64,000 nucleotides of DNA from Tillandsia leiboldiana (Eukaryota; Streptophyta; Magnoliopsida; Poales; Bromeliaceae), in assembly GCA_029204045.2 (NCBI GenBank), contig CM055081.1:4438812-4502811 (forward strand). Direction: 5' to 3'. Under the pieces are notes generated by a model. The model saw only the letters and a program-made list of their open reading frames with translations. It made no database searches and was not told the DNA's origin. Shown here piece after piece: positions 20,765 through 32,340 of this stretch. Positions within the stretch are counted from its first letter, which is position 1; the number at the start of each line of letters is the position of its first letter. Made by a program: the position numbers and the translations under genes.

Positions 20765-23700
20765 TGTGGTGACCCGGATCTCTGTAGGGCTTTTACAGTG
20801 TGACCCACGGCTTCTGGAGGCCTATGTGGCGTGTCGGTGGTGTTTCTGCACCAATTTGGACACAAGTGATGGACTTCGGGTGTTAAATGGATCACGTGGG
20901 TAGTCGGATGACCCCGTCGAATGTTTAGAAGTGGTTTCGCGTGAAACAGATATTAAAATTGGACTCAGCGCGAAAATTTGGAGTAAGAACACCTTTCCGG
21001 ATGCCTTCGGCAATTTTTAGAAATGGAATTTGGCAAAACGGACAGCGGATTTGGATTCAGCGCGCGAAAACGATCGAATTGGACTATTTACTTGTATTTT
21101 TCGGAGCCCGGATGTGAAAACACGATTTTCGAGGCATGGGACACTGTTCCGGCAGCCGGGGGGGCAGCGCCGGCTGCGCGGGCAGCGGCGGAGCGCGGCG
21201 GCGGGCAGAGGCGCGGGCCGCTCAGTCCACGGGGCCGACGTGCACCGGGCGCGGGACGCGTGGCGGCCCAGGAGTGGCGGGCGCACGGGCGCACGGGCGC
21301 GCGGTCCATGGGACACGCGGCCTGGTGCATGGACCGGGGCGGGCCACGTGGCAGCCCCGGGTTGGTTGGTCTTCGTACGCCGGGTGCACGCAGCGCAGCG
21401 GAGCAAGCCGGGGCAGGTGGCCGTACGGCCGGGAATGGTGGCCGTACGGCGGGGCAGGTGGCCGTACACGCGGGGCAGGCGCGCCACGTGTGACGGGCAG
21501 GCGCGAGGCATGCCACGCGGCGCGGCCAAGTTGGCTGGAGCCGCTATTGCCTGTTCGGGGGGCCACGTGGTGCAATCTGGTTGATTCGGGCGCTTGGTGG
21601 ACGGCCGAGATTGATCACTGTGCGCGCCCGAAATGTTTCGGGCGCCCGGAACTTGGGACACAGAGGTCATTTCCTCAATTGTTGGGTTTGGGCTATATAA
21701 AGCCTCCTTTGCAGCCCTTTTTGGGCTTCTTCCCGAGCCCATCTCTCTGTGAGGCCTTAAGGAAGATTGTTCAGCATTTTGTGGGGCATCTCGTGATGGA
21801 TTCTCAGATTTTTTGGAGACTTCGACATCCGCGATTTCTGCGACGCGGCGCACTGCGACGTCTCTTGGATTTTGGCTTCCACCGTCACTTTTCAGTCCGC
21901 GAGACACCCTGGATCACCCCGATGGAATTTTGAGCCGATTTTCGCGGCAGCGCGTTCACATGACGTAAGGCTTCGTTTTCCGTGTTGATCACTTCTCCGC
22001 ATTTCGAGTTTTTGGCATAGTTCCCGCGGTGTTTTGGTGACCCCTTTTCTGCTGTGAGATTTTGGACAGCGGAGGCTTGTCGATTTTCTATCTTGACCTA
22101 CAAGAATCGGAATAAGGCGTTTAAGGACTCGATTGATATCTACTCTTCAAGAGGAACGCGTTCGTATTTTTATTGGATTTTTCTGAGGAATCTTCGAAGG
22201 TGAGATTTAAGCTTCTTTGGGGTTGTATCCCGCAGTTTTCGCAATGCTGAGGATGCCAGCATACCACCTTGTTTAATTTGTATCTTGGCCTACAGGTGTC
22301 GTAAATACTCGTTTTGGGGCTACTCGTCGCGAGGATCACAATCGTGATTTTTTCGGGATTTTTAGAGGATTGCACGCAGGTGAAAATTCCCCATCTTCTC
22401 TGCTGGTTTGTAAAAATAGCATGTGCTGTTTTTGGGGAATGTTGTGGTGTGGTTATTGATTGTTGGTGATGTTGTTGGTTGGAACAGAGGCTTGCGCGAC
22501 ATGTACCGAGGATACGGGTTCAGCGAATTTTGTTTGCAAGTGGCCACTCTCTTCACCGACTTCGGCTTTGCCTGCGGAAAGCGTTTCAGGTGGGTTGCTT
22601 TATCTCCAGAACCGGTGGACGGTTCTCTAATTCTTATGTTAGAATGCATGCATGTTTAGGGTACAATAATTGTATGTTATTGTGAGGTAAGCCAGGAAGG
22701 ATGATTGTATAAGGGAATTGCAAGATTAATATTCATGTTAAATATTATCGAGGACTTGCAAGATTTAGATATTCATGATGATGAATAGTAAATGCTTACC
22801 TAAGGGATTTACCCTATGTGATTGTTAGCATGCTTGTTTAATTGTACAATATTTAGCATCGAGATGGAAGCTTGAGGAATGGCCTAAATCATGCAGATTG
22901 ATATACCATAGTAGTAACCTTTTAGCATGCCTTGCTGCACATAGTCTTTTATGTTATGATTACTCGATTGAGTAGCAGGCTATATCTATGTGCGGATATT
23001 ATTCTGATCATTCTTTTGATGGACCGTGGATTATGGACAGGTGTAGTTCATTAGGGATTCTGACATGTTGTTTATTCCTAGTGGATCTATTATATGCTTT
23101 ACTCCCTTTCATTTCCTTGAGGACATTTGCATGCTTGTATGGACATCTAGATAGGCCATCATTTATTGCTACACTATCATGTTGGAATCTGACTTAGGAG
23201 AAACCATGTTTGTTCTTTCTCCTTTCCTTCTAGATTCTAGATTCATGTTGCTAGAGTTCGAGCAGGGGTTTGGGATAGTGTAGTCGGGACTTTGTGTCTG
23301 GGACAGGTTGGATTAGTTGTGGACTTGTGGGGCTTTGCGGCGACCGCGGATCTTGGGCGGTTGACCGGATATGTACTTGTGCATTAGATTGGGTATCAGA
23401 TTCCCCTTTAGTGGATGGAGTTTCCCACTTATTGTTTACTTTGCATCAGATTGAGATCGGGTCTTTCCTTAGTGGATGGATTTTTCCACTTTGATCATAG
23501 TCATGATCAAGTCCTGCTATACAAAGATACTTGTTACTGAGATACTTTACTCGTGTGGGTCGCTCCCCTCGAGTGCCACTCCGGAGTAGGCTTTAGACCG
23601 TGTCGGGTGCCGGTCTGTTACTTATTTTGGGATGCGAGCCATGTGTGCCGATCCCGCGGTTTCGAGCTATGTGTGCAGATTCCGCTACACAGCAGGCAGT

Positions 23701-24807
23701 ACCAGTTTTACTGGTGGCGCTAGATTGGGTTTATTACAGGCATTTACTTTATTATTGCACTCGTGTCAGGGGGACTGAGTGGAGTCTAGTAGCTGTGTTT
23801 AGACCAGTGCTAGTGTTGTTGGGAGCCGTTTGGTTTGACGGTGGTCCCGTGTCATTGTGAGTACTTTGACCGTTGTGTGAGAGGTTGAGCATCTTGAGTC
23901 TATCTGTTCTGAGAGATAGCGTGGATTTCGACTATAGCCTGCATGAGCCACTACTCGATAGCGAGTTAGTCCGTTTGGACACCCTACGTAATTCCTGCCC
24001 GGAAGTGGGAGGTGGTTGTAGGTGGGCGCAGGTTTGACTGGACCAGATGTGGCAGTCAGCTCGATTGGGTCGATTGTGCACTTCATGTGCTAGTGGTTGC
24101 ATACCATTCTTTGGTTCTCCCCTTTCGAGCATTTAGATAGAGGCATGGTAGCTGTTGAGTGTCTCCAGCTTTCTTGTTCAGTTTTTACTGCATTGGTTAT
24201 CTTATGCCTCTAGTGGACTTAGTGGGCAGATCGTCGGGCCTGGCGGTGGTACCCACTGAGAACTCCCTTTTTGATGTAGTTCTCACACCCATTGGGGGTT
24301 TTTCCCCTCCCCTTTCTTTCTCTCCTTTGTTTTGCAGAGTCTTAGCGGGTGTTGCTGATTCTGCAGTTGCTGTGCGAGGCGAGGGAGTCGCGTGCTAGAT
24401 CCCTACCCGTCTGTGGAGAGTAGCGGTACCCCTACATTGGAGATCCTGAGTACAGTCAGTAGATCAGTTTTATTTCTGCTTTTGAGAGATTACTGTAGTG
24501 AGGATATGATATGTATTGAGAGCCTGTACACTGATGTATTTTTTGGAGATACCTCCCTGTTGAGTTCTGGGTTTTGTATCTGAGGATATTGCATGATTAT
24601 CATTTTTTGGAGATGGACATTATTGTATTATTTCCAGTTGTACAGATAGATGGTTTCAATTTTACCGCACTTTTATAGTATAGCTCTGTTATCTGTTTAG
24701 CTGTAGTACTTTTCTTGCAGGTAGGACGCTTCGCCTATGCGGGGTTTGGCATAGGTGGCGGATCTGTTGGCGATCCCGGGTCGCAGTTTCGACCCCGGGG
24801 CGTGACA
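20765..24807 (+). repeat. 3' LTR of the family A element
   Basis: Direct repeat of the 5' LTR, about 4043 bp, with scattered substitutions and small indels (for example about 10 bp missing near 22300 relative to 14930). Confidence 0.92.
21624..21645. promoter_or_regulatory. CGGGCGC palindrome upstream of the LTR TATA box (3' LTR)
   Basis: Same interrupted palindrome as in the 5' LTR, with the TATA box at 21694. Confidence 0.55.
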
Positions 24808-24812
24808 TATGT

Positions 24813-25729
24813 GATTTGGATACTGTCGATCTTGTTGATCGTGGATTTGGACTATAGCCTGCATGAGCTATATTGAGCTCGACAGAGATGCGCTGATACT
24901 TTCCTCGGTGGGGTCGCGCCCCTCGAGTGTCGCTCCGGAGCTGGGCCTGTTACTTTGCTATCGCGACTTGTTGACGCAGTCCCTCTGGCTGGGCCAGTTT
25001 TGGCAGTCACGGACGCCCTACGTAAGTCTAGTCCTCCGTGGATGTAATGGCAGTAGGTGGGTGCAGGTTTGACTGGACCCCATGTGGCAGTCACTGTGAT
25101 TGGGTTGATTGAGTATTTGGGTTAGAGTCGATGCATCATTTTCATCTGTATCACCCTTTGAGCATTGTAGATACTGGCATGATAGCTGTAGACTCTTTCC
25201 AGCTTATCTTTTCATTATTACAGTTTTCCTGTTATCTTATGCCTCTAGTAGACTTAGTGGGCAGACCGTCAGGCTTGGTAGCGGTAACCACTGAGAACTA
25301 CTGTGGGATGTAGTTCTCACACCCGCTGTGGTGTCTTTCCCCAGGGACCCTTTCTCCAGTTCCTGCTGCTCCAGTTGCTGATCATTTTGTTGCTGATCGA
25401 GGTGAGGGAGTCGCGAGCTAATTCCCTACCCGTCCTTGGAGTATAGCGGTACCTTTTTTTGGAGCTTAGTAGTACGGTATGCTGGATTTTAGTAGTTAGT
25501 TACTTTTGAGAGTTTTATTTTGAGAGACTTTTGTAGTGAGGTTCAGACTTGTACTTTTTGACAGTTGTATTATTTCTTATTTCCGTAGTTTACTTTTCAG
25601 CTCTGATATCTGTATAGCTATAGTATCATTCTTTTTGCAGGTTAGACGCTTCGTCTATACGGGGCTTCCCGTATGGGCGGCAGATCTGTTGGCGAGCCCG
25701 GGTCGCAGTTTCGACCCCGGGGCGTGACA
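24813..25729 (+). repeat. Right piece of the older family A-like LTR
   Basis: It continues the LTR after the insertion and ends with CCCCGGGGCGTGACA at 25729, the terminal block of this LTR family. Its TACGTAAG, CACTGAGAACT and GGGAGTCGCG blocks match 16629-17040 approximately. Confidence 0.75.
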
Positions 25730-28107
25730 ACTGCCTGCTCTGCTGTCGAACTCAAGAACCCAGTAGCGGAATCGGCACACATGGCTCGAATCCCAATATA
25801 ACTAACAGACCATCACACATGGCTCGGTCATAAGCCTACATCCGGAGTGGCACTCGAGGGGAGCGACCCACACGAGTGAAGTAACCATGTCACAGTATCT
25901 CAATATAGTAGGACTGGATCATGACCATGCTCAAGTGGGAAAAATCCATCTACTAAAGAAACCCCAATCCCCCAATCTGATGCAGAAGTAAAACATCCGG
26001 TCAACCGCCCAATATCCGTGGTTGCCGCAACACCCCACAAGTCCAACAACTAGTACAACCATTTCCCGACTCATCAACATCGACTACACTATCCCACATC
26101 CCTGCTCGAACCCGAGCAACATGAATCATAACTCTGAATAAAGAGGAGAAAAGAGCAAACATAGTTTCTCCTAAGTCAAGTCCCAATATGATAGTGTAGC
26201 GGTAAATAGTGGCCTATCTAGATGTCCATATAAGCATGCAAATGTTCTCATGTAGAATAAAAAGAAAGGCATCAAGTAATACTCTCACATAGGCTAGATC
26301 ATAATGTCCCAACATGATAGTCCATTTTGCATAAAAGCTAAATACTAACATGGCATGCGAATGTATCCCAACAATAATATTCCCACAATAATATTCATTC
26401 ATAGATAGGCTCGGAATTATTATAATCATGTATGACGTCTAATAGGGTGATAACCAATGAACAATAATTTAGGGATCTCTCTAATAGTCCTAGCGAGCAA
26501 GTCGTAAAAAAAGGGATGCAGCAACCACCCACCTGGAACGCGCAAATCCACAACTATAAAAGACTCCTCGCGGTCCAACTTCCTTTTCCCTCGCAAAACA
26601 CCTAAAATCTGCAAGCAACTGCAAAAAGAATCGCACTCAACATAAAAGGAGATCCCCAAAACAGCACTTGCTGTTTTTGCAAAACAGTCGAGAAAAACAG
26701 GGAATTTTACCTCTGCGCAGTCCTCCAAAAAAATCTAGAAAAATCACGGCTGCGATCATCGCGATGAGTAGATGCAAATCGAGTACTTAAACGTTCCGTT
26801 CCGACACCCGTAGACCAAGATATGGCAAGAACACTCCACCGCTGTCCAAAATATTGCCACAGAAAATGGGGTCAAAAGATGCCTCTGGAACCCCACCAAA
26901 AACCCAAAACGGAGCAAAGTGTTCAACACGAAAATCGAAGGCCTACCTCTTAAGAACACGCTGCTGTGAAAATCGTCCAAAAATTCCTTCGGGGTAGCAC
27001 AGGGGACCTCTCTGACCGAACAACGACGAAAATGGGTACCGAAAGGGAAAAGTCGAAGCGCGCCGAGTCGCCGAGATCGTCGATGCCGCGGCCTCCAAAA
27101 ATCCTGTGAATCCTTCAAGAGGTTGAGGACAAAGAGGGGAAGAAGTTTGCTTAAGGTTGCTCCCAGAAAAACCCAAAAAAACCAGAGAAAAAGGAGGTAG
27201 GAGGCCTATTTATATGCCCAGCCCAAAAGGGCAATTTTCGGACTTTTGGGCCGAGATTTCGGGCGCCCGAAAGATTTCGGGCGCCCGAAAGATTTCGGGC
27301 CCAAAAACGCACCCAACGGCCCAACGCAACGAGCGCCCGAATGCACCTGGGCGCGACGCGTGTCCCGAACACAAGACAGCAACGCCTAGCCGCTCGGGCG
27401 CTGCCGCGTGTCCCGCGCGGCGCGGCCAGGTGGGTGGCGCCCGCCAATGGCGGGGCGCCACGTGGCGCACGCGTGCGCTGCCCCGCTCGCCACGCCAGCT
27501 GACCCCCGCCAGTCGCCGCCTGCCACACCGCGCCTCCTACCACGCGTGCGAATGGTGTCAACCCCGCGCCCCTGGGTGAACCGCGCGTGCGTGAGCCGGC
27601 CAATCCAGGGCCGCCACGTGGCCTGCCCCGGTCCACGCGCTCCCCGTTCGACTCCGTGGATCGCACCGCGTGAGCCCGCCAATAGGAGGCTGCCACGTGT
27701 CTCCCCGCTGGTCCACTGCACCAGCACCATACTCCGTGGACCGCGACGCGTGTGCCGGCCAATCCGCGGCCACCACGTGTCACCCCCGCTGGTCCACGGC
27801 TCCCCCGTGCACCAAAATGCACCGAAAACTTTCGGGTGTCCGTTTTTGTGCATCCGGACTTAGAAAAATACAAGAAAATAGCCGATCTCAAGTGTTTTTC
27901 CGCGCTGAATCCAAATCCGGCCTCCGATTAGCCTGAAACCACTTTTAAAATTCAGCAAGAGCAGCCAAAAGACAGGCTTGATCCAAAATCCTCTCTGAGT
28001 CCGTCTAACGCGTCCTTTTGACGCATTGCGGGCCCGACACACCAATAATAGGTGTTTCACCACCACGGATCACGAGGGAAAACTACACGGGGATCTGGAC
28101 CACTACA
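25730..28107 (-). repeat. Inverted family A-like LTR, 3'-truncated
   Basis: Read on the minus strand it begins TGTAGTGGTCCAGATCCC at 28107, parallel to TGTGGTGACCCGGATC of family A. It keeps the palindrome and TATA region (27300-27207) and ends abruptly at 25730, where it meets the plus-strand LTR end. The reverse complement of its GTGGCACTCGAGGGGAGCGA block (25848) occurs in the family A LTR near 16210. The open frames here are not genes. Confidence 0.75.
27257..27300. promoter_or_regulatory. Tandem perfect palindrome TTTCGGGCGCCCGAAA in the inverted LTR
   Basis: Two full 16 bp palindromes (27257-27272 and 27275-27290) and a half copy (27293-27300), about 40 bases upstream of the minus-strand TATA sequence at 27207-27215 (CATATAAATA on that strand). 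Confidence 0.6.
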
Positions 28108-28774
28108 CTTTGTGTCCAGTGGGGTTAGGAAACAAACTACACCCGATTTGATATAACATATATGCACGGGTTGTAGCTGCCACTACTCCTGCCGGGGCAT
28201 CTAGAGGTATATGGCCATACTGCTCATATAGCCACGTCAGGCGTATTTGCGACCCATTGATTTCGTCGGGAACAGCTCCCAACAATGCCTCGCATAGAGG
28301 CACCCAGTCTTGCAGTGCAGTTCCCGTCACTGGTGGACCGTCGACACGGAGACATGAAATAACCGCCACATCTTGGATGACGGTCAACTCACCATGTCGA
28401 AAGTGGAACGTCTGTGTCTCCGGTCTCCACCTCTTGGCAAGGGCGCTTAGTAAAGCTTGATCCAGCTGCACGCGTCTCAGGCATGCTACCCTGTAAAATC
28501 CAGACTGTCGGAGTAGATCGAGTACAGCTGGATGGTCAAGCTCCCACCGGTTGAGCTTGCGCCCATGCTCTGAGAACTCCACAGCACGATACCCCTGTAA
28601 TGCCAAAAAAAAAAGAGAGTTAGCACTTACATCAATTCAACTTATTTGTATTACGATAAATATCAAATAAACTTTTATAGCTCTTACCTCAGTCCTGATA
28701 AATGCTGACCTATGGAGATGCTGGTCTGATAGGACCGACGGATCAACTGGTCCCGTGTCCTCGTGATCTGCCAT
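28103..28774 (-). pseudogene. Plant mobile domain (PMD-C / MAIN-like) protein, truncated by an LTR
   Basis: PMD proteins occur both as plant genes needed for meristem maintenance and silencing (MAIN, MAIL1) and inside transposons. Two exons can be read: 28688-28774 (29 aa from ATG, with donor GTAAGA) and from 28594 down to 28108. Family hallmarks are DPSVLSDQHLHRSAF, GYRAVEFSEHGRKLNRWELD, LLRQSGFYRVACL, FHFRHGELTVIQDVAVISCL and RLTWLYEQYG. In the usual ISGLRVDG the glycine is cysteine here. About 190 residues are present against 400 or more in full proteins. The frame is cut in GCSLFPNPTGHK, where the inverted LTR starts at 28107. It lies directly downstream of a MULE transposase on the same strand, so it is probably transposon-borne. 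Confidence 0.82.
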
Positions 28775-30868
28775 CTGCAATATGTAATCTACATATTAAT
28801 AACATAATAGCTAAAAAAGAGCAAATATTAAGACAAGATAAATAAAATTGTGGAAGTCATACGCTGACGTCCTTGTTGCACTCTTTCTACATTTTGTGAA
28901 CAAGTGCTCCTATAATGGCCTGCTTGTTTACAAATGGAGCATGTTCCTCGTCGGCCACCACCCTCGTCCATTATATTACGAATATGTGTAGATCGTGGAC
29001 GACCTTTCTTCCTTCGTATAGGAGGCGGTACAATCGGGGGACCTTAGGGTCGTGGCCAGTGCCGTCTATCAGGAATAGGATGAAAATGTGGTGCGTACGT
29101 CGCACGATAGCAGTCTGTACTATACCAGACTAAACAAAAAATATGATAGTCTAATCTTATATGTGATGTACTACAAACTGCTAAGATATGCGAGCAAGGT
29201 ATTCCCGTTAGATGAAATTCACCACATGAACATTCTGCATTTGTTTCATTCACGATCACTTTGAAGGCGAAATCTCCCGTATTGACTTGAAATTCTATTA
29301 GTCCAAATCATACGACCTGATGTCCCCGCGTCGTATCCATACTTTCGGTAATTATTCTTTTGATTTTAGGGGTTAGCGCGTCTGTCATACTTTCACCGTT
29401 ATCACGGCGATGAAAAAAATAGTTATTAAGCTTATAAAATGTAGCCGCAACAAAAGCTGTGATAGGAAAACCACGACTGCCCTTAAGTACCCAATTTAAC
29501 GATTCAGAAAGATTCGTAGTCTTCAATCCAAACCGGCGGCCTCCATCAAATGCCAATGCCCAGTACTCTTTATATCTCTCAAGATCATGGACTCACTGCC
29601 AAGCATCGTGATCCAACACATCTAATTCTTCCTTCAACTAATAATATTCCGTCGGTGTTGAAGCACTTCCGATCTGCCAAAATTTAGATAACAAAGTTTT
29701 ATTTTTGAAGCGCTTATTCATATTTGCTTTCATGTGTCGAAAACACCTACGATGCGAGTGACCCTGTGCTGGAGGATAGATAGTAGCCACTATTTTCCTC
29801 AATCCAGGAAATCGATCAGATATAAAACAAATGGCTCTATCGCGGGTAACATACTGACGCATGTTTTACATAAACCATCGCCAACTCCCGTCATTTTCCC
29901 CCTCACAAATTGCAAATGCCAAAGGATATAGTCCATTATTTACATCTACAGCCGTCGCTATCAAAGCATGACCTTCATATTTGCCGTACATATGTGTGGC
30001 ATCAATACTCACTACCGGCTGACAATGTGCGAATCCACAAATCAATGATCCAAATGACCAAAAAACACGACCAAAGCGACAAATTCCATCAGCGGGCCAC
30101 CTATGATCCTGACGCCATAAAGTACCAGGATTAGATTCCTTCACCATATTAAAGTAACGAGGCAAGTCTGTATATGACTGCTCTCAGCTCCCGTAAATAA
30201 ACTGTAACGCTTTACTCCTTGATTGCCAAGCCTTCCAATATGTTATGTCAACATAGAAAGTCTCTCGCACCGTTTCTTGAATTTCTTTTGGCGTCATATT
30301 AAGTCTAGCCTTTAATGTCGGGAGAATCAATTGACATATAAGGCTCGAATTACATACGCTGCGCCGCATTCAGCATTGGAATTACACATGTGTGTGGACC
30401 AGCATATATTTTTACCCTAAAGTACATCGTATCTTTAGGTACCAAAGCATGTAATCTCCATGCACATCCCTCTACGAAACATTTGACAGTGTAAGTCGTT
30501 CTAGTAGATTTCAATACTTTCATTTGTACATTATGATCAATATGCCACCGGTCTAGAGCATTCAATAAAGATGTCTTATCATGAAAGACGCGTCCAACCC
30601 AAGTCCCGTCAATGCTAGAGAGACCAATATTGATTTGTCGAATATCACTCTCTGTAAGATCTACAACATACTGATTTATCCAATTATTATCTGTAGGAAA
30701 ACATTTCGGATAATCAACAAATTTAATTTCCTCGTCATGATTGTCAACATATTCGTTGCTTATTTCTGTGTTGTCCATTTCATTGAAAATGGCATTTGCA
30801 AGATAATTTAACCCTCTATCATGATCATCATCTATATCAAATGATGGATCATTCAAATCGTCATCCTC

Positions 30869-31036
30869 ACTACTATTGTGATCATCATTGATTGGTGAAT
30901 CCTCATGATTAATATCACTATCACCACCCCCGTCAACATCAGCATCTCATTCATCAATATTATCACCTCCTTCGTCAACATTAGTATCAAAATCATTAAT
31001 AGCAGGATTATTCCAATGTTAATAGGAAGTAGATAA
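30869..31036 (-). other. Acidic linker of the MULE transposase
   Basis: Repeated GAT, GAA and AAT codons give a D/E/N-rich stretch between the PB1-like and DNA-binding regions, with the TGA stop at 30948-30950. Confidence 0.6.
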
Positions 31037-31164
31037 CCTGCACATTTGGTAAAAATAAAATTCCAACATTACCACCTCCATATCCCATTAATTTAAAATT
31101 TAATTTGATTTGTATTTACCCCCAATCATAAGGTTCTAGTTGTAAATGAGACATCCTTGATTCT

Positions 31165-31265
31165 AGACGGGAGGTCGTGCATTGTCCGCGTGAGGTCGTG
31201 CATTGTCCGCGTGAGGTCGTGCATTGCGTGTGTGTGGTCGTAGGTGGCACACATGTGGTCGTTGG
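31165..31265 (-). repeat. Short tandem repeat in the MULE intron
   Basis: GGTCGTGCATTGTCCGCGTGA occurs in about three units of 21 bp, followed by two diverged GTGGTCG-TGGCACACATGTG-type units of about 23 bp. Confidence 0.7.
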
Positions 31266-31899
31266 TGGCACACTACTAACTGAGCAAGGTACAACACTTT
31301 TAATAGACGAATACTCACTTTCTCTGCAGTATATATAATGATTAAGTCCACTTAAAAAATATTACAAATTACCAATTTATTATGTTATTTTACTAACCTT
31401 GTCATTCTTACACCACCTTCGCTTGGAAGATTTTGATCACCCATTACATTAGCGGAAGGACCCACATCAATATAAGTGTGGAGCATTCTCGTGTAATAAC
31501 CTTGCGGTTCAAAATTCTCCGACGGGTGTAGCTCTTTCTCAATGTATACCGACACCGTCATACAACCAAAATTATCAAACAATCTAATCATTCCCTCCAA
31601 TGATTCATCATCTACTATTTCGTGAGCTACATATTCATTACCGACAGTGGGACAACAAATAGTGAATTTTAAACGAAATTCTTCTCTTGTACAATTTGTT
31701 AAACGATACATTCTCGTCTCGAAATTACTATATGTAGAATCGGAACGTATCGCGATTAATTTTTTTCGACCGCCGATATATTTTGGACCATTCTCATCGA
31801 TAACTAACTGTCCATCACAATAAATACTTAGTGACATGCGACGATCCGCTATTTTAACTACAAAAAAAATTAAGGACTTCAAAATACTAATTTGAACTT

Positions 31900-32284
31900 C
31901 ACAGTAAGAGAGCGACAGTGAAACCTCTCACTGTGAGATCTCGCAAGGTAATGCTAAGGGCGACAGTGAGCAATCTCGCGCAGACACAGTAAAACCTCTC
32001 TCACAGTGAGAGATCCCTCTCGCTGTGAGAGACTCACAGTGAAGGATGACAGTGAGTACAGTAAGGGATCTCTGACTGTAAGAGAACTCTCACAGCGAGG
32101 TTCTCTCACAGTGAGAGAACTCTCTCATTGTGAGAGATCCCTCTCACAGTGAGGAATCCCTCACAGCACGGTGAGGGATCCCTCACTGTGAGTAGTGAGA
32201 GACTCACAGTGAGGGGATCGCTCACAGTGAGGGGATCTCCCACAGTGAGCGATCTCACTGTGAGAGATCCCTCTCTCACAGTGA

Positions 32285-32329
<45 letters not shown>

Positions 32330-32340
32330 GGGGGGGAGAG
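31900..32340. repeat. Array of short GTGAGAGATC/CTCACAGTGAG dyads followed by (GA)n
   Basis: CACAGTGAG, CACTGTGAG and GAGAGATCCCTC words recur in both orientations every 10-30 bases over about 400 bp, then a pure GA run at 32288-32328. It lies just upstream of the MULE N-terminus and could be its promoter or terminal region. Confidence 0.8.

Larger units (their letters stand above)
13411..24807 (+). mobile_element. Ty3/gypsy LTR retrotransposon, family A (11.4 kb, giant LTRs)
   Basis: The two LTRs are 13411-17452 and 20765-24807. Both start TGTGGTGACCC and end CCCCGGGGCGTGACA, and a perfect 5 bp duplication TATGT flanks the element (13406-13410 and 24808-24812). A tRNA-iMet-type PBS and a polypurine tract sit at the expected places. 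The LTRs (~4.04 kb each) together exceed the 3.3 kb interior. They are still closely similar, with roughly a few differences per 100 bases where I aligned them. Pol is degraded, so the copy probably moved with proteins supplied by another element. It is inserted within an older LTR of related sequence. Confidence 0.93.
28862..31837 (-). pseudogene. Mutator-like (MULE/MuDR) transposase, decayed
   Basis: MULE transposases cut and move Mutator elements with an RNase H-like catalytic core. In order on the minus strand: an N-terminal PB1-like domain from MSLSIYCDGQLV (31837-31398, then an intron to 31037); an acidic linker; the MuDR DNA-binding region (DKTSLLNALDRWHIDHNVQM, CFVEGCAWRLHALVP); the core with catalytic Asp in SIDATHMYGKYEG and CEGENDGSWRWF, then FISDRFPGL; the SWIM zinc finger CSCGEFHLTGIPCSH; and a zinc knuckle CSICKQAGHYRSTC. 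Stops interrupt at 30950, 30186, 29868, 29640, 29595 and 29310, and a frameshift lies near 30360. Three of the TGAs sit where Arg is plausible, as expected for CGA to TGA decay. Terminal inverted repeats were not identified. Confidence 0.92.

Noticed and set aside
26426..27891. Open frames up to 246 codons in the inverted LTR
   Set aside because: LTR sequence with GC-rich composition; frames overlap on both strands and cross the LTR promoter.
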